A DNA stretch of 64,000 nucleotides from DAIOEK01 sp963721445 (GTDB lineage: Bacteria > Chloroflexota > Anaerolineae > Anaerolineales > Anaerolineaceae), in NCBI GenBank assembly GCA_963721445.1, contig CAVRIZ010000008.1, positions 62,001 to 126,000 on the forward strand, given 5' to 3'. The position numbers and the translations under genes were made by a program. How positions within the stretch are numbered: position 1 is the stretch's first letter; each line of letters begins with the position of its first letter. Of this stretch, positions 8,626 to 17,400 are shown piece after piece. A model generated the notes under the pieces. That model had not been told where the DNA came from. It ran no database searches and saw only the letters and a program-made list of their open reading frames with translations.

Positions 8626-9216
8626 ATGATACAGAGAGTTTACCATGGAGATTTAACCGCTGAAGATGTCGCACAAGACCTCGAAGCCTTCTTCAATCGG
8701 GGTAATTATATTGCCCAGTCATTTCGACAGAATGATTATGTCACCGTCCAGATATCCACCCGACCAATTCGTTCCTCGGGTGGACAGACTGCCCTCACGA
8801 TTTCCATTCGTCCAATTGAAGATGGATTATCCATCCAGATGGGGGAACAGTCCTGGTATGGAGTGGCAGCATCCCTGGGTTCAACCGTATTTTCAGCTTT
8901 GAGGAATCCGTTCTCATTACTGGGTAGATTGGATGATGTCGCCCAGGATATCGAATCGATTCAGCTAACGGAAGATGCCTGGAAAATTATTGACAAAACG
9001 GCTGTGGCTCACCGTTCATCTCATGAATTATCTGATCGTCTACGTCGTTTGGAATGCCGATATTGCGGAGCGGCCAATCCGGTCGGCGAAGCGACTTGCA
9101 TCGCCTGTGGTGCTCCACTGGGAGATATGCAGCCTGTTACCTGCTCCAAATGTGGATTTGTTACTAAAAAGGGCGAAATCTTTTGTCCAAATTGCGGAAA
9201 TAGGGTCCGTTTGTAA
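8626..9216 (+). CDS. Zinc-ribbon protein with unknown N-terminal domain
   Basis: 196 residues. Residues 1-130 form an unrecognised mixed alpha/beta domain that mentions no catalytic motif. The C-terminus carries two tandem zinc ribbons: CRYCGAANPVGEATCIACG, then CSKCG and CPNCG, giving eight cysteines in CxxC pairs. There is no signal peptide, so it is cytoplasmic. A TATAAT box ends seven bases before the ATG, so the mRNA is probably leaderless. Its 3' end is 13 bases from the convergent zwf gene. Function unknown. Confidence 0.7.
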   Translation: MIQRVYHGDLTAEDVAQDLEAFFNRGNYIAQSFRQNDYVTVQISTRPIRSSGGQTALTISIRPIEDGLSIQMGEQSWYGVAASLGSTVFSALRNPFSLLGRLDDVAQDIESIQLTEDAWKIIDKTAVAHRSSHELSDRLRRLECRYCGAANPVGEATCIACGAPLGDMQPVTCSKCGFVTKKGEIFCPNCGNRVRL

Positions 9217-9229
9217 ACGAGGGCTTGCC

Positions 9230-10729
9230 TCACTCAACGGACTCATCCCTAAACCGCCACTGCCTTCCATCCCTTTCAATAAATTCATTCGCGCCGGACG
9301 GACCCCAGGTACCTGCCTCGTATACGGGGAGGTTTTTAATATTTTGATCCTCCCATCCATGAATAATATCGGTTGTAAATGCCCAGGCAGCTTTCACCTC
9401 GTCACTTCTCGTGAAGAGGGTTGGATCCCCGCTTAAACAATCCAATAACAGCCGTTGATATGCTTCAGGTGGTTCAGCTCCAAATGTCTCCACGTAATTG
9501 AAATTCATGGTCACCGGTTGGACCTGATCCATCGGTCCAGGAACTTTCGCGCCAAAGGAGAGGGAGATCCCTTCTTCTGGTTGGATATTCAAGGCAAGGA
9601 CGTTCGGCGCATCGTATGCCATATTCCGCGCATTGAAAAGAGACAGGGGAACCTGTTTGAACTGGATGGCGATTTCCGTCAATCGCCTGGGTAGGCGTTT
9701 ACCAGCTCGAATATAGAAAGGAACACCCGACCATCTCCAATTATCAATAAATACTCTGGCTGCCATGTATGTTTCTGTGATCGAGGCTGAAGACACGCCC
9801 TGCTCATCTCTATATGCTGGCACTCGCAATTTATCTATCAATCCTGCCGTGTATTGACCACGACTGGTATTCAATGGCACATCCTTACCCTGAATAGCCC
9901 TTAAGGCTTGCAATACCTTTACCTTTTCATCCCGGACTGCGTTCGGACGAAATGCAACTGGTGCTTCCATGGCGGTTAGGGTTAGCAATTGAAGAATGTG
10001 ATTCTGGAATACATCCCGGATTACACCAGCGTTTTCGTAAAAACCTGCCCGTGTACCGACCCCTTCGGATTCCGCGACGGTGATTTGTACGTGATCAACA
10101 TATCGGTTATTCCACAAGGGTTCGAAAATACCATTGGCGAACCGAAAAACCAAAATGTTTTGGACGGTTTCCTTTCCAAGGTAGTGATCAATCCGATAGA
10201 TCTGGTTTTCATGGAATACTGAATGGATAACCTCTTCCAATTCAACTGCGCTTTCCAAGTCCCGCCCATACGGTTTCTCTACGACAATACGACACCAGCC
10301 TCCCTCTTTTTCGACAAAAAGTTTATGTTTCCCGGTGTATTCAATAATTGGGATATATGATTCGGGCGGTGTCGCAAGGTAATGCAAGACATGATTGATC
10401 TTATGACTGGTCAGATATGTCTGCAATTTCTGGTAGCCCTTGTCGTCATTGAAATCGGATTGAATGTAATGCGCGTTTTCCGTCATCCGCTGCATTATTT
10501 TTGCTTTTGGGGATTTTACCTCACCAAATTCTTTGATTGATTCTTGGATTAACTCCACCAGGGTTTGATCTGTCCAATCCCGCCGGGCAAAACCAATGAT
10601 GTGGAGAGGACCATCGATCTTTCCACTGGCGGCCAATTCGTAGAGGGCTGGCAATAACTTTCGTCTGGTGAGATCGCCGGTCACCCCGAAGATGATGATT
10701 GCAATAGGATCGGATAAGTGAGTTAGCAT
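9230..10729 (-). CDS. zwf: Glucose-6-phosphate 1-dehydrogenase
   Basis: 499 residues, normal for the family. The N-terminal Rossmann motif IIFGVTGDLTRRKLLPALYEL binds NADP. The active-site signature RIDHYLGKETVQN contains the catalytic His region, and EKPYGRD carries the conserved Lys-Pro. It oxidises glucose 6-phosphate to 6-phosphogluconolactone, the first step of the oxidative pentose phosphate pathway. It lies four bases downstream of gnd, so gnd-zwf form one unit with the hydroxyacid dehydrogenase and glycerate kinase. No 6-phosphogluconolactonase gene is visible here. Confidence 0.96.
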   Translation of the reverse strand: MLTHLSDPIAIIIFGVTGDLTRRKLLPALYELAASGKIDGPLHIIGFARRDWTDQTLVELIQESIKEFGEVKSPKAKIMQRMTENAHYIQSDFNDDKGYQKLQTYLTSHKINHVLHYLATPPESYIPIIEYTGKHKLFVEKEGGWCRIVVEKPYGRDLESAVELEEVIHSVFHENQIYRIDHYLGKETVQNILVFRFANGIFEPLWNNRYVDHVQITVAESEGVGTRAGFYENAGVIRDVFQNHILQLLTLTAMEAPVAFRPNAVRDEKVKVLQALRAIQGKDVPLNTSRGQYTAGLIDKLRVPAYRDEQGVSSASITETYMAARVFIDNWRWSGVPFYIRAGKRLPRRLTEIAIQFKQVPLSLFNARNMAYDAPNVLALNIQPEEGISLSFGAKVPGPMDQVQPVTMNFNYVETFGAEPPEAYQRLLLDCLSGDPTLFTRSDEVKAAWAFTTDIIHGWEDQNIKNLPVYEAGTWGPSGANEFIERDGRQWRFRDESVE

Positions 10730-10733
10730 CTAA

Positions 10734-11645
10734 TTAGTCTGCTTTCTTGATCTCATGGCCACCAAATTGATTGCGAAGGGCTGCCAATACCTTTGCTGCG
10801 TAGCTCTCGTCTTGTCTGCTTTCAAAGCGGCGGAATAACGACATGGTGATAACCGGGGCAGGTACATCCTGATCGATCGCTTCTTGAACCGTCCACCGGC
10901 CTTCCCCGGAATCAGCGACCCATCCTTTTATATCCTTGAGGTCGTTATCTTCTCTAAAGGCTAATTCGGCCAGATCTAATAGCCACGATCTGACGACCGA
11001 ACCAGTCTGCCAGATCTGGGAAATCTGATGAACATCAAGGGAGAACTCAGTTTTATTCTTCATCAGTTCAAACCCTTCCGCCAATGCTTCCATCATCCCA
11101 TATTCGATTCCGTTGTGTATCATCTTCACGAAATGACCGGCGCCATGCGGTCCAACTCTTCCCCAACCGGTTTCCTTTCCTGGAGCCAGTGTTTCAAATA
11201 TCGGAGTGAGTAACTCGGTTATTTTCTGATCTCCACCGATCATCAGGGAATAGCCTTCTTTCAACCCCCAGATACCTCCGCTTACTCCAGCGTCCAAACA
11301 ACGGATATCTTTTGATTCAATCAATTTAGCACGCCGGATGGTGTCTTTGTAATTGGAATTTGCGCCATCAACCAAGATATCGCCAGCGTCCAATTTCGGT
11401 AGCAATTGATCAAGTATCGTATCAGTCACAACGCCAGCCGGTAACATCATCCAGATTACTCTGGGGTGAGTTAATTGTTGTACCAGTTCATCTAAAGTAA
11501 AAGCAGGTAATAGCCCATCCTCCGTTTGCATATCAATGATGATCTGATGACTTCGATTAAACCCGACCACTTGATGACCACCACGAATTAAACGGCGTGC
11601 CATATTGGCGCCCATTCTCCCAAGTCCAATCATTCCCAGTTTCAT
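10734..11645 (-). CDS. gnd: 6-phosphogluconate dehydrogenase, short (YqeC/GndA) type
   Basis: 303 residues from ATG 11645, preceded by an AGAGAGAAG-type site; the open frame extends upstream into the preceding gene but that part is not conserved. Motifs: GLGRMGANMARRL (dinucleotide binding), VDGANSNYKDT, GAGHFVKMIHNGIEYGMM (active site) and VADSGEGRWTVQEA. The roughly 300-residue form, often NAD-preferring, lacks the long C-terminal helical extension of the E. coli enzyme. It decarboxylates 6-phosphogluconate to ribulose 5-phosphate. Its partner zwf follows after four bases. Confidence 0.94.
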   Translation of the reverse strand: MKLGMIGLGRMGANMARRLIRGGHQVVGFNRSHQIIIDMQTEDGLLPAFTLDELVQQLTHPRVIWMMLPAGVVTDTILDQLLPKLDAGDILVDGANSNYKDTIRRAKLIESKDIRCLDAGVSGGIWGLKEGYSLMIGGDQKITELLTPIFETLAPGKETGWGRVGPHGAGHFVKMIHNGIEYGMMEALAEGFELMKNKTEFSLDVHQISQIWQTGSVVRSWLLDLAELAFREDNDLKDIKGWVADSGEGRWTVQEAIDQDVPAPVITMSLFRRFESRQDESYAAKVLAALRNQFGGHEIKKAD

Positions 11646-11673
11646 AATCTTCTCTCTTTCAAAAGCTTGAGGA

Positions 11674-12636
11674 TCAAGCAGGGAAAGGCAGGGATTTTCC
11701 CGCCATTCCCGCCTGGATATTATCGACGGCCATCTCTGCCATCTTTGACCTTGTTTCTTCAGTCGCTGAACCAATATGAGGCAGAATCAGACAGTTCGGT
11801 AATTTGTAAAGCGGATGACCTGGAGGTAAAGGTTCAGGGTCGGTAACATCCAATCCAGCGCCCCTTATCCAGCCTTCCTGTAACGCAGTCACCAGATCTT
11901 CCATTCGGATTATGGAACCGCGTCCCATATTGATCAAGATCGCATGAGGTTTCATTTGACGCAATATTTTTTCATCAAATTTGTAGCGGGAATCCTCATT
12001 TAGAGGTGCATGGAGACTCAAAATATCGCTTTGAGTTATCAGGTCCTCAAAACTGACATAGGTTGCCGGGAATTTTAGACTGCCTACCGGATATTCCTTG
12101 CGGTTATGGTAAATGATCTTCATATCAAAACTGATCGCTCTTCGAGCAACCGCTTTACCGATCTCTCCCATCCCATAAATTCCAAGAGTCGCTCCAGCTA
12201 AATCTCTACCCAGCCATTTGGCTGGGTGCCACATCTTCCATTCACCATATCGCGCACCTTTGGCTGCTTCTGTCAAATTTCGCATTACAGCTAGCATCAA
12301 AGCTAAGGTGAGGTCGGCGGTAGCATTGGTTAATATGCCTGGGGTTTTCCCAACTTTTATCTTGTGATTCCGGCAGTATTCCAAATCGATATTGTCTGTG
12401 CCGGCTGCCATATTTGCGATGACTTTCAGATTCGGCATTTGCCGCAAAATATCGCTCATGAGCCGGTCGCTCAGAAGACAGAGGACCGCCTCCACTTCCG
12501 GGTAGCTCCAGGCAAGAGAGGGAGACATCCCGGCCTCGTTGTCCGGACCGACGACAACTGTAAACAGTTTGTTTAATGGTTTTACCCACTCATCCGGCAA
12601 CGGATGAGTGATCAATACCAAAGGTTTATCGCTCAT
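11674..12636 (-). CDS. D-2-hydroxyacid dehydrogenase (glyoxylate/hydroxypyruvate reductase family)
   Basis: 320 residues. The NAD(P)-binding motif is GIYGMGEIGKAVARR. The catalytic Arg is in INMGRGS, and the catalytic His is in LPHIGSATEETRSKM. The GTDNIDLE and TPGILTNATADLTLALML blocks match the GyaR/GhrB group. It likely reduces glyoxylate or hydroxypyruvate to glycolate or glycerate. The neighbouring glycerate 2-kinase gene makes hydroxypyruvate-to-glycerate the best-supported reaction. The preceding gene ends seven bases before its start. Confidence 0.88.
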   Translation of the reverse strand: MSDKPLVLITHPLPDEWVKPLNKLFTVVVGPDNEAGMSPSLAWSYPEVEAVLCLLSDRLMSDILRQMPNLKVIANMAAGTDNIDLEYCRNHKIKVGKTPGILTNATADLTLALMLAVMRNLTEAAKGARYGEWKMWHPAKWLGRDLAGATLGIYGMGEIGKAVARRAISFDMKIIYHNRKEYPVGSLKFPATYVSFEDLITQSDILSLHAPLNEDSRYKFDEKILRQMKPHAILINMGRGSIIRMEDLVTALQEGWIRGAGLDVTDPEPLPPGHPLYKLPNCLILPHIGSATEETRSKMAEMAVDNIQAGMAGKSLPFPA

Positions 12637-12643
12637 GTTTTCC

Positions 12644-14014
12644 TTATTCGATTACGACAAATACAAGATCGTTCACATTTGTGCCTGTCGGTCCAGTAAT
12701 CAGGGCGTCATTTAGTCGTTGAAAAAACGTAAAAGAATCATACTCTTTCTGATGATAACTGATATCGATCCCCTTTTGCATAGCTTTTGTATAGGTTTTT
12801 GAATCAATGATTGCCCCCGAGGCAGGTGAGTTCCCATCCACACCATCTGTTGCAAACGTAAGTAGGTTTACACCGGGATATTTTTGTAATACTTCGGTCA
12901 TGAGGATTGCGAGGTGAGTATTTCTACCACCCATTCCTCTTCCAATGGGTCGGACAGTCGTTTCGCCACCATATATCAGTACCGTTCGATGAAGTGCGCC
13001 AAATCCTTCGCGAATATCGTTAGATATCCTCACCGCAGCAAATTCAACAGTCCCGTTAAGCCAACCTCCTTGTACTTGAGGATTCCAACCATACGTTTTC
13101 AACATACTTGCTGCTGCAGAAATTGCCTGACGCAAACTACCAATTTCAACGATCTTGGAATTTTGAGCGCATACATCTCCAATTTTTACGGTTTCGGGAT
13201 GTAAACCAGTACTTCCTTCCTTCAGAGTAGCTGATGATGGATGCAGGGATTAATCCCTTGAGCTCATGCTTTTCGATAATATTGAGAGCACGTAGAAAGT
13301 AGATCTATCAGCAGCGGTCGGTCCGGATGCGACCATGCTCAGATCTCCGGAGAGGACATCTGAGAGAACCAGGGTCAGTGATGGAGACTTTCCGAGCCAG
13401 CGTAATAATCCACCACCTTTTGTCGCATCAATATGTTTGCGGATCACATTGATCTCATCGATTGCCAGATGATGCCCAAGCATTACCTGATTTAGGATCT
13501 TCAAGTCAGCTAAGGAAATACCAGGGTATGGCATTGTCATTAACGAAGATCCGCCGCCAGAGATCAGGAATAATACCGGTATTGCTTCTCCTTTTGTGCG
13601 TAAAACATGCTGGATGGCCACACCAGCCGCCATGCTTTTGACAACTGGAATTGGATGGTCTCCCTGGATAATTTGGAGTAGCGCGGGAAGATTGGTTAAA
13701 TCATCCACCGAACTTTCGATCACGAGGCCTCCGACGACTTTGTCCTCGAGAAGATCTACGGCTGCCTTCGCCATCAATCGAGCTGCTTTCCCAATAGAGC
13801 AAAGCAGGACGCCCTGGGTGATATCCATTTGATATTGGTTTCCGGCTATGGTCAGATTGTTTAAATCAATAACCAGAGATCTACTAACAGCCTCGTAAGG
13901 ATCAGACGCATTCATTACAGCGCGAACGATCTCTGCAACAAGTTTTCTGACCTGAGGATTTTGGGGTGAATCAGTTTGTAGTCCATTATTCAGAAATTGT
14001 TTCATATTGTCCAT
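12644..14014 (-). pseudogene. gck: Glycerate 2-kinase (GckA/MOFRL type), interrupted by two compensating indels
   Basis: The N-terminal DUF4147 part (ATG 14014) carries CSIGKAARLMAKA, ISGGGSSLM and DVLSGDLSMVASGPT. The C-terminal MOFRL part carries GGRNTHLAI, FATDGVDGNSPASGA and GPTGTNVNDL. Both lie in the same frame, but the segment between them is read one frame off: a base is missing near 13290 (restoring it gives STFYDALNIIEKHEL) and one is extra at 13226. With both repaired, a normal protein of about 456 residues results. It phosphorylates D-glycerate to 2-phosphoglycerate. Compensating indels 64 bases apart in conserved sequence look more like sequence error than decay. Confidence 0.82.
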
Positions 14015-14166
14015 TTAATATTTTCGGACGAGGATATAGAGAATAAGTTTGTGTGATTAAGACGATGATAGTACAGATTACAAAAAAGAAATAAGGAGAA
14101 ATGCGTGCAGAATGTGTATAATCAACTCATAATCGGCAATCATTCACTGTTTTAATCGAGGAAAAT

Positions 14167-15009
14167 ATGATCACAATTATTGCGGATACCACCTGTAGTA
14201 TTCCACAACCTGAACTAAAGCGATTAGGAATTCCATATCTTCCCCAGATCATCGTTTTTGGAGACCAACAGTACAGAGATGATACCGAAATTGATACAGC
14301 TCAATTTCTAACAAAGCTCAGGGCATCCAGTACTCTTCCAAAAACGGCTGCACCTGCTCCTGCTTTATATAACCCAATCTATAAGAGGGAGTTGGACGCT
14401 GGAAATACCGTCATTGTCCTCACCCCCTCTGGTGAGATCAGTGGAACCACCCGAAGTGCCATTGTCGCAGCCGAAGACTTTCCCGGGGCAGATATCCGCA
14501 TCATCGATACCCGCACAGTTGCGGGCGGGTTAGGTTCCCTGGTCTTGCAAGCTTACCAATGGGCGAAGGATGGAATGGATGCCGATACACTTGAAAAGAA
14601 GGTGAAAGAGTTGGCTTCCCGTCAAAAAGTATATTTTGTCGTGGATACCCTCGATTATCTATATAAAGGCGGCCGGATAGGTGGTGCATCTGCCCTGGTT
14701 GGAAGTATTCTGCAAGTGAAACCGATATTAACACTCAAGAATGGCCGGGCTGAAGCAGCAGAAACGCAACGAACAAAAAAACGGGCGCTTGCTCGAATCG
14801 TCGAAATTGTTGAACAGGAATGCCCTCACAATGATAGCGGATTATTAACCATCTCTCAGTGCGATGCAGAAGAAGATGCGAAAGCCTTGGCCTCGGAATT
14901 TAGCCGAGTGACGAGTATCAAAGAGATACCGATCTATGAAGTACCCCCTGCTATAGTCGTCCATGCCGGTCCGAAAGTAATGGCGATCAGTTTCTTTACC
15001 AAAGCGTAA
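14167..15009 (+). CDS. DegV family fatty-acid-binding protein
   Basis: 280 residues, typical length. The first domain begins MITIIADTTCSIP and holds the ligand-contacting TPSGEISGTTRSA. The second has IIDTRTVAGGLGSL and VDTLDYLYKGGRIGG, the family signature. DegV proteins (FakB-like) bind fatty acids and in Firmicutes hand them to the FakA kinase. No fakA is visible here. GAGGAAA precedes the ATG, and a TATAAT box lies at 14117. It ends at a strong hairpin shared with the convergent alcohol dehydrogenase gene. Confidence 0.9.
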   Translation: MITIIADTTCSIPQPELKRLGIPYLPQIIVFGDQQYRDDTEIDTAQFLTKLRASSTLPKTAAPAPALYNPIYKRELDAGNTVIVLTPSGEISGTTRSAIVAAEDFPGADIRIIDTRTVAGGLGSLVLQAYQWAKDGMDADTLEKKVKELASRQKVYFVVDTLDYLYKGGRIGGASALVGSILQVKPILTLKNGRAEAAETQRTKKRALARIVEIVEQECPHNDSGLLTISQCDAEEDAKALASEFSRVTSIKEIPIYEVPPAIVVHAGPKVMAISFFTKA

Positions 15010-15026
15010 TAAAAATGATATTCCCT

Positions 15027-15063
15027 AAAAATAACTGCCAACTTCTGTTTGGTAGTTATTTTT
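15027..15063. terminator. Bidirectional terminator between degV and alcohol dehydrogenase
   Basis: A-rich arm AAAAATAACTGCCAA and its near-perfect complement TTGGTAGTTATTTTT around a six-base loop. T tracts on both strands suit the two convergent genes. Confidence 0.8.
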
Positions 15064-15073
15064 CATTGTTCGA

Positions 15074-16237
15074 CTATACGCATTTTATGAATATTTCCAC
15101 TAATTGGTCAAATGAAAGATCGGTTGGATTGCCTTTCATACTACTCGTCCTCGCAGTACTTTCCGCAATTTCGCCTGCCATTGATCGATTAATCCCAAAT
15201 TTCCTCATACCCGGAATATTCAAATCAAATCGCAAGTTATATAGTTTTTCAATTAATTTGGATACATCACCATTTTTTATACCTGCGTACCTGGCTATTT
15301 GTCTGCATTTATTGATCGCAGGATGGTTTGGATTCTTCTTCATCAAAATCTGGTAATTTGCTTCGAAAACCACGGGTAGGAAACAAGCGCAGATACTCCC
15401 ATGTGGTACAGCGTAGATCCCCCCAATCGCGGCTGCGAAACCATGTACAGCTCCCAAACCGGCATTCGCGAGGGAAACACCCCCTATCAAGCTTACATAA
15501 GCCATCTCTTCGCGGGCGTCCAGATCATTTCCGTTCTCAAACACTTTTACTAACGATTCAAAGGCCATCGGGATGGCTTTTTCGCATAAAGAATCCACCA
15601 GGATCGTAGAGCGACTGGATAAAAATGATTCCAGGACCTGGGTCAATGCATCCATCCCCGTTGAAGCCGTTATCGCAGGAGGAACTGTGCGCATTGACTC
15701 CGGATCCACAATCGCTACTTGCGGGATCATCAGTGGACTCCGAATGCTTGCTTTTACCTTTTTCTCTTTGAAAATGATCACGGCGTTCTTAGTCACTTCA
15801 GAGCCGGTACCTGCCGTAGTTGGAATAGCGAAGTGTGGTAAAGATGGAATCGTGATCTTCTTCCCTTTCCCGACAATTTCAGCGTAATCCAGTGCGTTGC
15901 CTCCATTGCTGATCAGCATGGCAATGGTTTTCCCCGCATCAAGGACGCTTCCACCTCCGAAAGAAATCACCGCCTTAACGCCAACTTCTCTAGCCTTTTC
16001 CGCTTCTTGATCGATGATATCAGAATCAGGTTCGCCCAGAATGGTCACTTGATGCAAATCTAGATTACCAGCACGAATCATAGGAAGAATCGGATTATCA
16101 ACCGCATTATGTTGACCTGTGAGCAGCAAAAGAGGGCTGGTTTCCACCTTGAGATAATCAACCAAACGAGCCAAAGATCCTCGCCCGAAATGGATATGAC
16201 CAGAAGTTGCGAAATCAAAGGATTGCATCATTTCCAT
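15074..16237 (-). CDS. Iron-containing alcohol dehydrogenase
   Basis: 387 residues. Family motifs: SFGGGSVLDAGK (NAD(P) binding), FAIPTTAGTGSEVTKNAVI, GMDALTQVLES, and the metal-binding histidines in GAVHGFAAAIGGIYAVPHGS. It reduces aldehydes or oxidises alcohols with NAD(P)H; the substrate is not fixed by sequence. Its start overlaps the end of the small ABM-domain gene by ten bases, so the two are co-translated. That pairing suggests detoxification or conversion of a reactive carbonyl, which is inference. Confidence 0.9.
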   Translation of the reverse strand: MEMMQSFDFATSGHIHFGRGSLARLVDYLKVETSPLLLLTGQHNAVDNPILPMIRAGNLDLHQVTILGEPDSDIIDQEAEKAREVGVKAVISFGGGSVLDAGKTIAMLISNGGNALDYAEIVGKGKKITIPSLPHFAIPTTAGTGSEVTKNAVIIFKEKKVKASIRSPLMIPQVAIVDPESMRTVPPAITASTGMDALTQVLESFLSSRSTILVDSLCEKAIPMAFESLVKVFENGNDLDAREEMAYVSLIGGVSLANAGLGAVHGFAAAIGGIYAVPHGSICACFLPVVFEANYQILMKKNPNHPAINKCRQIARYAGIKNGDVSKLIEKLYNLRFDLNIPGMRKFGINRSMAGEIAESTARTSSMKGNPTDLSFDQLVEIFIKCV

Positions 16238-16536
16238 TCTTGATCGTTAGGAAAGATATTCCGAAACCGCTCACTGTGTCGTGGTTCAGACATCATACTC
16301 TCTACCAGATTCTTCCACTTTCGATAATGTTGGGTATCTTTATGGGAAGCAGAATCTGCAGGAGTAAGGTAGATTTCTTCCAATAAGAAAACAGTAGGAT
16401 CCTCATCCTCCTGTAACACATCGAACCGCCTTACTCCTTTTTCCTGTAAACTGTTCAGTGCGTTTTCACGGGTCGCAGAAATAAAATCATCCACCCGATC
16501 TTTCTTTACATGAACCTGCACATGTACTACAAACAT
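16228..16536 (-). CDS. Antibiotic biosynthesis monooxygenase (ABM) domain protein, LsrG/YgiN-like
   Basis: 102 residues, a single ABM dimeric ferredoxin-like domain. Conserved features include VHVKKDRVDDFISATRENA, RRFDVLQEDEDP, FLLEEIY and a HKDTQHYRKW helix. The closest known relatives I can recall by pattern are LsrG (phospho-AI-2 processing) and YgiN-type quinol monooxygenases. CAGGAGGAATA precedes the ATG. It is coupled to the Fe-dependent alcohol dehydrogenase by a ten-base overlap. A role in quinone or carbonyl metabolism is inference. Confidence 0.82.
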   Translation of the reverse strand: MFVVHVQVHVKKDRVDDFISATRENALNSLQEKGVRRFDVLQEDEDPTVFLLEEIYLTPADSASHKDTQHYRKWKNLVESMMSEPRHSERFRNIFPNDQEWK

Positions 16537-16624
16537 TATTCCTCCTGGAGATCGTATCTTGGGTCTTCAATTACAATTATAAAGACAGTTCACATTATTT
16601 GACAGAAGGGTACCACACCCAGTG

Positions 16625-17326
16625 ATGGAAATACCAATTTTGTATATTGACGATGATCTCCTGATAGTAGATAAACCTGCTGGTGTCTCATCAACAGGGG
16701 GTGGTTTTAATCCGGATATTCCATTCGTTCAGGGTGAATTGGAACCAACAAATGGACGTCTCTGGTTGGTCCATCGTTTGGACCGTGATACAAGCGGTGT
16801 GATGATACTTGCGAGGAACGCCGCTACTCACCGCTTCTTAAACCTGATGTTTGATCGAAGGGAAATTAATAAGACGTATCTGGCACTCGTCCTGGGAATT
16901 CCGGAATGGCAGGAGTATTCTTGCGACCTCCCCTTACAAGTAAATGCGGACCGGTCTCATAGAACCCAAATCGATGATACCGGCAAAGCGGCAGTAACTA
17001 ATTTTGAATTACTCCAGTCATACAAAGACGCCTGCCTAATCCTGGCAAAACCACATACAGGATTAACCCATCAGATCAGAGCGCATCTATCCGGGATGGG
17101 TTATCCAATTCTGATGGATACTCTGTACACAAAGTCGGATAAAACAATTCAAATGCAGGCTCTTGTTGAGAGAACCCGACTAGATATCTATTTATCCCGA
17201 ACCGCTCTGCATGCGAGCCAGATTGAATTCACCCACCCGACAAATAATGAACCGATTGTAATTCAAGCTCCGCTTCCAACGGATATAAGCCAAGCCATCA
17301 AATCTTTTCAGACAGATACAAAATAA
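16625..17326 (+). CDS. RluA-family RNA pseudouridine synthase
   Basis: 233 residues from ATG 16625; a GTG directly precedes it. The catalytic block is VHRLDRDTSGVMILARN, whose Asp is the nucleophile. LYIDDDLLIVDKPAG at the N-terminus and THQIRAHLSGMGYPILMD at the C-terminus complete the family pattern. There is no S4 domain. It isomerises uridines in rRNA or tRNA; the exact site is unknown. It stands alone between the divergent ABM gene and the convergent GNAT gene. Confidence 0.88.
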   Translation: MEIPILYIDDDLLIVDKPAGVSSTGGGFNPDIPFVQGELEPTNGRLWLVHRLDRDTSGVMILARNAATHRFLNLMFDRREINKTYLALVLGIPEWQEYSCDLPLQVNADRSHRTQIDDTGKAAVTNFELLQSYKDACLILAKPHTGLTHQIRAHLSGMGYPILMDTLYTKSDKTIQMQALVERTRLDIYLSRTALHASQIEFTHPTNNEPIVIQAPLPTDISQAIKSFQTDTK

Positions 17327-17400
17327 AAATCAGAGAGGCAAATGGAATTAGCCCCTCTGTAAAATCTATATATTATTCGTTAGGGAAAAATAGTTGATTC

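Noticed and set aside
17331..17362. Hairpin after the rluA-like gene as terminator
   Set aside because: Stem CAGAGAGGC/GCCCCTCTG has an internal mismatch and no T tract; too weak to list.
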